This document shows positions 57,469-64,000 of a DNA stretch of 64,000 nucleotides, piece by piece. Below the pieces are notes generated by a model, which was given only the letters and a program-made list of their open reading frames with translations, did not search any database and was not told the origin of the DNA. The position numbers were made by a program, and so were the translations under genes. The stretch's first letter is position 1; each line of letters opens with the position of its first letter. Origin of the DNA: Paraspadella gotoi (lineage: Eukaryota; Chaetognatha); NCBI GenBank assembly GCA_051294375.1, contig CM119268.1, forward strand, positions 9,126,718 to 9,190,717, written 5' to 3'.

Positions 57469-57470
<2 letters not shown>
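57010..57470. other. Region upstream of the FTP-TSP1 start codon
   Basis: Sequence 5' of the start ATG at 57003: a gaaagaaaaaaaagggggggg homopolymer stretch, then AT-rich DNA. The promoter must lie here or beyond, but no convincing TATA or initiator was identified. Confidence 0.4.

Positions 57471-57475
<5 letters not shown>

Positions 57476-57554
<79 letters not shown>
57476..57554. repeat. (GA)n microsatellite
   Basis: Uninterrupted GA dinucleotide of about 79 bases. Confidence 0.95.
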
Positions 57555-57556
<2 letters not shown>

Positions 57557-57710
57557 GCTCATTACTAAATCTTCCAGACTAAATTCGTCTTTGCCTTTTT
57601 TTTCGTTTAATCTCATCACATTTAATTCCGTCTCTCTCTCTTCCACTAAACAATAAAAATCTGAAATTCAAAATCCCTTTTTTTTTATCGGGATTTAGTG
57701 TGAGAAGTAG

Positions 57711-57830
<120 letters not shown>

Positions 57831-58539
57831 CCCCCATTTGAACGTTATCTTGCTTGAAAAAAAAAATAATCAAATTAAAATGTAAATTGCATTTTATCTC
57901 TCGCGCCGATCTCGCGATCCTCTTAACCGAATCCAGTTTTTTTTTCTTCAGTATTTATTATCGGCTATATATTTAATTGGCGAGTGGAAAGAGAGAAAGT
58001 AATTAAAAGAGAGAGAATGCTTACCTCTCGTTGACAAACACGATTTTTCTTGTTTCAAACGAACGGTTACTTTTTTTTTACAGATACAAAGAATAGCAGG
58101 TTTTTTTTTTTTTTTTTGTTTTTTTTTGCTAGTTCAGTTTTCTCCAAAAGTCGATTTCAACATTTGCTCCAATCGAATCGAATCGATCTTCCGATTCCCT
58201 TTTGTTTACTTTTGAACAATCCTTTGTACATTTGCCTTTTTCTTTTTCCAGCTCAGAATTTTCAGTCACTCACTGTGCGATTCATGCAAGACTTTTTAAC
58301 TTCATATAAAAATTAAATAAGACAAATCGTGAAATTAACTTAATATCAGTTGTACCTATTTTTTCTTCTTGCGAAACGCAATATCTTCTATTTTCCTAAA
58401 TCCTGTTTACTTTTCAAAACGATTTTTTTATCGCGAATTTCCTTTCTATTTTTGGGACGAGAGTTGAATTTCGACGAAAAAGCAAACAACTTCTAGGGAA
58501 GGACTCCTTTTTGGTTGATTTAGTTGATTGTCATGATCT

Positions 58540-58880
58540 TTTTGCGAATCGGTAGAGGATTTGCGTGATACTTCCGCAAATGGGTTTAGGATTTATGTAT
58601 TCCTATATATGTAATCCTCTTGCGAATAGTTTTAGGATTTTGGTGATGATTTCTTGAATGGGTTTAGTATTCTTGCGATACTGCCACAAATAGGTTTAGG
58701 ATTTGTGTTAGTGTTTTGCGAAATGGATTAGGATTTGAATGATATTTTCGCGAATGGGTTCAGGATTTGCATAAGGCAAATGGTTTTAGGATTTTTATGA
58801 TCCGTTTGCGTTATCATTTTACTGATGGGTTTAGGATTCGCGTGATCCTTTCGACAATGAATTCAGGATCTTCCTGATTG
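58540..58880. repeat. Degenerate 30-40 bp tandem repeat with TTTAGGATT core
   Basis: About nine units of the form tttgcgaatgggtttaggat then ttgcgtgat. Units vary in length and sequence. The gggtttagg word resembles telomeric TTTAGGG, but its spacing of 30-40 bases rules out a telomere array. Confidence 0.75.
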
Positions 58881-58902
58881 TTTTTTTTTAAATGGACAAT
58901 AG

Positions 58903-59222
58903 CCTCGCAAGTCTATTCTTGAAATAGACGACGTTATGGCAACAGCCGGGTTGCCTGTGATGCCCATTGGGACGGGGCATCTCACTGTTGTCTTTGGGGG
59001 CTTCCGACCCTCTGTGACGCCTCCAGTCACTGGCGCGGTTACCCTAGGAGGGTCTCGCTTTGTTAACGCAGAGGGAAGTCGTTAGGAATGTGCATGGAAC
59101 ACTACGCCTGGGATGGTGTGTTCCCCCTATGAGCCAATGGATTTGTCTGGAGGATGGTGGACGTGAGGCGGCGTGAATATACCCCCACCATGTCCTCGCG
59201 AGTCGATTCTCAAAAATTGACA
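58903..59222. mobile_element. GC-rich element bounded by hairpin-bearing direct repeats
   Basis: The ends read cctcgcaagtctattcttga then aatagac, and cctcgcgagtcgattctcaa then aaattgac. Each contains a small stem-loop (gtctatt/aatagac; gtcgatt/aattgac with one mismatch). The interior is GC-rich (gggacggggcat, ggcttccgaccctc, gcggttaccctaggagggtc), unlike the surrounding AT-rich DNA. Possibly a short non-autonomous element; no coding capacity, and no second copy seen here. Confidence 0.35.
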
Positions 59223-59299
59223 CAAAAATCACGTATTGAACCATCGTTGGGAATGGAATCAGAAGCTCATTGTATATCAGATCTAACTCTACGGTAAAA

Positions 59300-59620
59300 G
59301 ATGGAGCTGATGGTAGTTTCCGGGTCTGGCATGATGCTAGGGTTTACAATTTCTGATATTAATTTCATCTCTTGCTTTCTTAAATCCATATCATTATCCC
59401 TACTTCTTTATTTCTTATTTTTCCCCTTTCCTCATACTCTACGTACCATTTTTATTCTCTCACGTTTTTGTTATATTGACCAGGAGAGAGGTCTGAATTT
59501 TCTTATCTCGCCCACCGCTCACATCACTTCTCGTCCGGTGCGCTTTTGGTTTATGTTCTTTATAAGAAAACAACAAATTTGGGGACAGATAGAGAGAGGG
59601 TTTGAGAAAGAGAGAAAGCA

Positions 59621-59699
<79 letters not shown>

Positions 59700-59891
59700 A
59701 ATTTCTGTCTTCCATGACAACAAAGTGTTCAGGCGCAAGATGTCAGCAAAAGGTTAAGCCTTCAATGGAGAGCAGAAGCACAAGGCTGCTCCCAGGGCAA
59801 CGTTACTTGTTTCAATGGAGGAGTTTTTTTTCTCCCTCAGAGTTGAAGAAATTGAATGAAGTCACCTTTTCGATAGCCGACCGAAGATTGT

Positions 59892-59932
<41 letters not shown>

Positions 59933-60009
59933 AGGTCTCGTCTCTCTCCTCATCTCTCTTTCTCGTCTTTCCTCTCGATCCCTCGCTCCTCTCCCCTCTC
60001 TCATCTTCT

Positions 60010-60041
<32 letters not shown>

Positions 60042-60104
60042 CTTTCTCTCTCTCATCTTCTCTTCTCTCTCTCTCGTTCTCTTGTCTCTCTTTCTCTGCG
60101 TCTC

Positions 60105-60139
<35 letters not shown>

Positions 60140-60170
60140 AAATCGAAATGTTCTCATTTTTTTCTTGTTC
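59300..60170. other. Microsatellite-rich region with one weak exon-like patch
   Basis: (GA)n at 59627-59700 and (TC)n at 59898-60136 frame a patch at 59703-59850. One plus-strand frame of the patch reads QGCSQGNVTCFNGG, vaguely EGF-like, but it lacks good splice sites and a matching neighbouring exon. Not called as a gene. Confidence 0.4.
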
Positions 60171-60294
60171 TAGCCGTTGAGTTTATCTCTGCCAATGAGC
60201 TTAAGTGGTCCTGAAGTAATTAACTTTCGCCGCGTCGCGAGAGAGCGTTGTCGGCGCGTCGGCTGGCCGTAGCAGAGACGTGACGACGTAGTAT

Positions 60295-60440
60295 TCGCTA
60301 AAGCAACTCTATAGAAGACACTTTGGTTTCGGTCTGTCCGTCCGTCGGTCAATCTCGCTCACGTTTTAAACGTGAATAACTCGCTCAATATCGAATTAAT
60401 TTGATTATTACTTGGTTAATAGGTGTCGTTCCATGTACTA
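60295..60440 (+). mobile_element. Dispersed R-element, copy 4 (partial)
   Basis: Core gcaactctatagaagacact, then tttcggtctgtccgtccgtc, tctcgctcacgttttaaacg and taactcgct. The downstream third has diverged. Confidence 0.55.
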
Positions 60441-60624
60441 TGTTTCATACGTACTTTCGTCGTCCCGTGATCACTTCGGGATGCGATCACGTGAAAAAAA
60501 TAGATGCTTCACTGTTTCTCGTTTCTTTGACACAAAAACGTCGATTGATTTTCTCACAAAGTATTGAAGCATCACAGAACACTCACGACAATTCCATTCC
60601 TCCCCCTCAATCTGATAATTAAGT

Positions 60625-60705
60625 TGGCACCGTATTGCATCGCCGGCGCCGCATCGTATCGCCGGCGCCGTTTTGCATCGCCGGCGCTGGCGACGCCTCC
60701 ATATA
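60625..60705. repeat. 24-bp tandem repeat with GCCGGCGCC core, three units
   Basis: Units of the type gcatcgccggcgccgtattg. Each core, gccggcgc, is itself nearly palindromic. It is a strongly GC-rich island in AT-rich DNA. Confidence 0.8.
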
Positions 60706-61021
60706 TCCGAAATCAGTGGATCCATTGAGATTGTCTCTGGCGTTGTACGTAGATTGTCAACCGCTCTCAGAGTGGAAACTAATTAATGTAAGTTTTTTTC
60801 GCTCGAGAGATTAAAGAGACGATTGTACTGGCGAGGTCACGATTGCTGTGATCTTTCAATCGCCTTTTTGACTAATGACTATTAATGACTTTTCTTCAAT
60901 TTACCTTTAAGAAATTAACGTCAATTTCTTATGGAACTAAAGAGCAAAAGAGCAAAAGAGCAAAAGAGCAAAAGAGTAAAAAGGCTTTTAGGTGAGAGAA
61001 AAAAAGGAGCAAAGAAATTGT

Positions 61022-62330
61022 GCGATCTAAAAAGAAGGGGGAGAGCTCAGGAGCTTTTAACTTTAAATGAGAAAAGGAGCGACGCGATGGAGCGGGAAAA
61101 GGGGGAGAGCTCAGGAGCTTTTAACTTTAAATAAGGAAAGGAGTGATGCAATTGAGTGGAAGAAGAGGGAGAGCTCAGGAGCTTTTAACTTTAAATAAGG
61201 GAAGGAGCGACGCGATGGAGCGAAAGAAGAAGGAGAGCTCAGAAGATTTTAACTTTAAATGAGGAAAGGAGCGACGCGATGGAGCGGAAGAAGAGGGAGA
61301 GCTCAGGAGCTTTTAATTTTAAATAAGGAAAGGAGTGATGCAATTGAGCAGAAGAAGAGGGAGAGCTCAGGAGCTTTTAACTTTAAATAAGGGAAGGAGC
61401 GACGCGATGAAGCGAAAGAAGAAGGAGAGCTCAGGAGATTTTAACTTTAAATGGGGAAAGGAGCGACGCGATGGAGCGGAAGAAGAGGGAGAGCTCAGGA
61501 GCTTTTAAACTTTAAAATAAGGAAAGGAGTGATGGCAATTGAGTGAAGAAGATGGAGAGCTCAGGAGCTTTTAACTTTAAATAAGGGAAGGAGCGACGCG
61601 ATGGAGCGAAAAAGAAGGAGAGCTCAGAAGATTTTAACTTTAAATGAGGAAAGGAGCGACGCGATGGAGCGGAAGAAGAGGGAGAGCTCAGGAGCTTTTA
61701 ACTTTAAATAAGGGAAGGAGTGATCAATTGAGCGGAAGAAGAGGGAAGCTCAGCTTTTCAGGAAAGGGCTTTTTAACTTTAAATAAGGGAAGGAGCGACG
61801 CGCATGAAGCGAAAGAAGAAGGAGAGCTCAGAAGATTTTAACTTTAAATGGGAAGGAGGCGCGATGGAGCGGAAGAAGAGGGAGAGCTCAGGAGCTTTTA
61901 ATTTTAATAGGGAAAGAGTGATGCAATGGCGAAGAAGAGGGAGAGCTCAGGAGCTTTAACTTTAAATAAGGGAAGGAGCGACGCATGAAGCGAAAGAAGA
62001 AGGAGAGCTCAGGAGAATTTTTAACTTTAAATGGGGAAAGGAGCGACGCGATGGAGCGGAAGAAGAGGGAGGCCAGCTTCACAGGAGACTTTTAAACTTT
62101 TAAATAAGGGAAGGAGCGACGCTGATGAGCGAAAGAAGAAGGCAAGAGCTTCATGGAAGATTTTAAAAACTTTAATATGGGAGAAAAGGGAGCGACCGAT
62201 GGAGGCGGGAAGGAAGAGGGAGAGCTCGGGAGCTTTTAACGTTTTAAATAGGAAGATGGAGCGACGCGATGGAAGCGATAGGGAATCTTTTAACTCATTT
62301 AAGGAAACGCCGCGACTCGAGATATATGGT
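61022..62330. repeat. Satellite array: 64-bp monomers in a three-monomer (192-bp) higher-order repeat
   Basis: About nineteen monomers of 64 bases, each with gagctcaggagcttttaact-type core. They fall in three types that alternate in order. Type A has gcgacgcgatggagcggaag, type B has gtgatgcaattgagNNgaag, and type C has gcgaagaagaag-type ends with gagctcagaagatttt. The order A-B-C holds through five cycles; near 62100 a B monomer is missing and indels become frequent. 64 is not a multiple of three, so the array is not coding. Confidence 0.9.
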
Positions 62331-62339
62331 AAATTTAGA

Positions 62340-62815
62340 TATATCCCGTCAAGAGTGTGAGAGACGAAGGAGGCGGAAGGCGAATGGGAGGCGGCGGAGA
62401 GTGGAGGAGAGTCGGATTAAAATGTTTGAGTGAACTGTTGTCGGATGACCCTCTTTTCCGGCGGTCCCAAAATTTTTAAGCGTAGGGCAAATTTTAGCGC
62501 GCGTTTCTCAAAGTTTTAGATTTCGAGATGATTTTTTTTAATCTTCGATTCGCGAATATTTTTTTTTTTTTATCCGTTCGTGCCGGGTTCGTCGGTCTCG
62601 AAGGCGGGACATCGCTCCTTAGTAGAAAAGAATCTTACAGAACTAGTTGTGACTCGTAAGTTCGTTTGGTGTGAAATTCCGTCGTAGAAAAATCCTCATT
62701 CAAAGAAAATGTGAGAGGAACCGAAAATAAAATTTTTGGAATATGTGATCACGTGAATCCTGGAGGATGGTGAGGGATACACTGGAGGTGAGGTGTGAGG
62801 TGAGGAAGACACGGG
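62340..62815. other. Spacer with nothing supported
   Basis: GC-moderate sequence with gaggcgg-type words and a (ggtgagg)-like stretch at 62765-62805. No exon or element is supported except the candidate that follows. Confidence 0.5.
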
Positions 62816-62878
62816 AGCGCACCGAGCGGCGAATGTTTGTCGTCCTCCGTCGGGACCGACGACTTTAATGGGCACCGC
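62816..62878 (-). CDS. Candidate exon AVPIKVVGPDGGRQTFAARC
   Basis: On the minus strand, TGATTATCAG (acceptor) leads into an open frame reading AVPIKVVGPDGGRQTFAARC then APV. After about 62816 the frame continues as a Ser/Pro/His-rich low-complexity stretch, so the exon end is uncertain. The first 23 residues look like real protein. No family recognised. The upstream side on the minus strand is (GTC)n-rich and soon meets the gap at 63010. Confidence 0.3.
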
Positions 62879-62919
62879 CTGATAATCATTTCGCGAGAAA
62901 CGGTGTTTTCATGTTAAGG

Positions 62920-63009
62920 CAAGGAACGACGACCGACGACGACGAATGATGAAGACGACGACGACGATGAGGTAGATGACTTCGATGAAGAAGACGACGA
63001 CGATGGAGA
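62920..63009. repeat. (GAC)n/(GAA)n compound microsatellite entering a gap
   Basis: Imperfect gacgacgac and gaagac repeats that run to the gap edge at 63010. Confidence 0.85.
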
Positions 63010-63053
63010 NNNNNNNNNNNNNNNNNNNNNNNNNNNNNNNNNNNNNNNNNNNN

Positions 63054-63091
63054 AGGCGGGGTGAACCTAGGCAATGCCCGACTACAAATAT
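63054..63091. mobile_element. SINE-C end fragment
   Basis: Starts at the gap edge with aggcggggtgaacctaggca and then atgcccgactac. It is identical over about 34 bases to 49998-50030 at the end of SINE-C. The rest of the element is lost in the gap. Confidence 0.6.
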
Positions 63092-63309
63092 TTTTTAAAT
63101 CACTAACGTGAACACTTCGAGCAATAATAAGCCCGTAAACAATTCGCTCATCCTGTAAAAGCTCTTTTAATTTCTCAAAAAAGTCCAACGTCTCTTTAAA
63201 TTAAAATCGATCAAATTCTCACCCCCTTTTAGTTTTCTCTTCTCTACCGTCAACAGAAAATGACTCCTTTCAATTGTAACACCTAGTGGCTGAAGCAACC
63301 AAAAAAAAA
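63092..63309. other. Short AT-rich spacer before gap
   Basis: Plain AT-rich sequence ending in poly(A) at the gap 63310-63580. Nothing supported. Confidence 0.6.
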
Positions 63310-63580
63310 NNNNNNNNNNNNNNNNNNNNNNNNNNNNNNNNNNNNNNNNNNNNNNNNNNNNNNNNNNNNNNNNNNNNNNNNNNNNNNNNNNNNNNNNNNN
63401 NNNNNNNNNNNNNNNNNNNNNNNNNNNNNNNNNNNNNNNNNNNNNNNNNNNNNNNNNNNNNNNNNNNNNNNNNNNNNNNNNNNNNNNNNNNNNNNNNNNN
63501 NNNNNNNNNNNNNNNNNNNNNNNNNNNNNNNNNNNNNNNNNNNNNNNNNNNNNNNNNNNNNNNNNNNNNNNNNNNNNNNN

Positions 63581-63612
<32 letters not shown>

Positions 63613-63632
63613 TTTGTCCTCAGATAAGGTCT

Positions 63633-63665
<33 letters not shown>

Positions 63666-63945
63666 NNNNNNNNNNNNNNNNNNNNNNNNNGACGAAGATC
63701 CTTGATCTGAAGGACGAAGACGAACGGCGTACGAAAAGACGACTGACGGAAGATCCGTTATCTGAGGACAAAATGACGACGGAACGACGACGACGTCGAC
63801 GGACGAGCGACGACTGACGACGACTGAAGACTCTTATCTAGACGGAAGACGGGACGACTGACGACGGAGCGAACGGAGCAAGACCTTATTGAGGGACAAA
63901 GACGTACGACGACGACGACGAAGACGACGACGTTGAAGACATCCA
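63581..63945. repeat. (GTC/GAC)n arrays around a 25-N gap
   Basis: (GTC)n at 63581-63610 and 63632-63665, the 25-N gap 63666-63690, then GAC-rich sequence with a shorter pure run at 63908-63922. The words tgacgacgga, gacgaacg and cttatctNga recur, so the right part may be a decayed microsatellite or a duplicate across the gap. Confidence 0.75.
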
Positions 63946-64000
63946 ATCAATGGGAAGGCGGGCGGACGACGTGCAAGAGCAAACCTGGCGCCCGGCGACA

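Noticed and set aside
59703-59850. EGF-like fragment QGCSQGNVTCFNGG
   Set aside because: Only two cysteines, no supported splice sites, and no neighbouring exon to complete the domain.
61022-62330. Satellite array as a coding repeat
   Set aside because: The 64-base monomer shifts frame each unit, so no consistent protein is possible.

Overview
The window is eukaryotic nuclear DNA. It is AT-rich, gene-poor and packed with microsatellites, above all (GA/TC)n and (GAC/GTC)n. It carries tRNA-derived SINE-like repeats, and its genes have GT-AG introns. A secreted protein with two fucolectin-like (FTP) domains and a thrombospondin type 1 (TSP1) domain suggests an animal or a close relative, but a protist with such lectins cannot be excluded. 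I do not name a taxon. There is no CRISPR array, operon, prophage, rRNA gene or intact tRNA gene. I did not find a clearly new molecular system.

Three gene loci are well supported, all on the minus strand. (1) Two single-exon membrane transporters of the drug/metabolite transporter (DMT/EamA-like) superfamily lie in tandem at 34759-35709 and 38127-39053. (2) A four-exon gene at 41580-43028 encodes a 204-residue secreted helical protein I do not recognise. (3) An eight-exon gene at 46636-57003 encodes about 439 residues: signal peptide, FTP, FTP, TSP1. Every exon junction in (2) and (3) was phased by hand and stays in frame, with one homopolymer correction in (3). Weaker exon candidates lie at 2660-2770, 3877-3918, 9124-9261, 39721-39914, 45244-45393 and 62816-62878.

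Much of the window looks like assembly artefact. Six gaps of exactly 25 N occur (11660, 14365, 23309, 30081, 54072, 63666). At least four are flanked by two copies of the same sequence that differ mostly by small insertions and deletions. The largest case is 16.6-35.8 kb, where one locus appears three times. Positions 18460-23308 and 25232-30080 appear identical (4849 bp, offset 6772), and both end at a 25-N gap. The third copy (31139-35830) is the only one with an intact transporter frame. The same pattern repeats 13.3-15.5 kb and 51.8-56.3 kb, the latter duplicating two exons of the FTP gene.

Layout: 1-16.6 kb is low-complexity DNA with eight large gaps and a few weak exons. 16.6-35.8 kb is the falsely triplicated transporter/SINE locus. 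36.4-37 kb holds two SINE-B copies. 38-43 kb holds the second transporter and the secreted helical protein. 43.7-45.7 kb holds dispersed repeats and a minisatellite. 46.6-57 kb is the FTP-TSP1 gene. 57-60.7 kb is microsatellites and a GC-rich repeat. 61-62.3 kb is a satellite array with three-monomer higher-order structure. 62.8-64 kb is (GAC)n-rich sequence. Larger gaps: 345-536, 1791-2109, 2783-2994, 3977-4341, 5699-6283, 7660-7864, 8899-9123, 9899-10008, 30370-30483, 63010-63053, 63310-63580.
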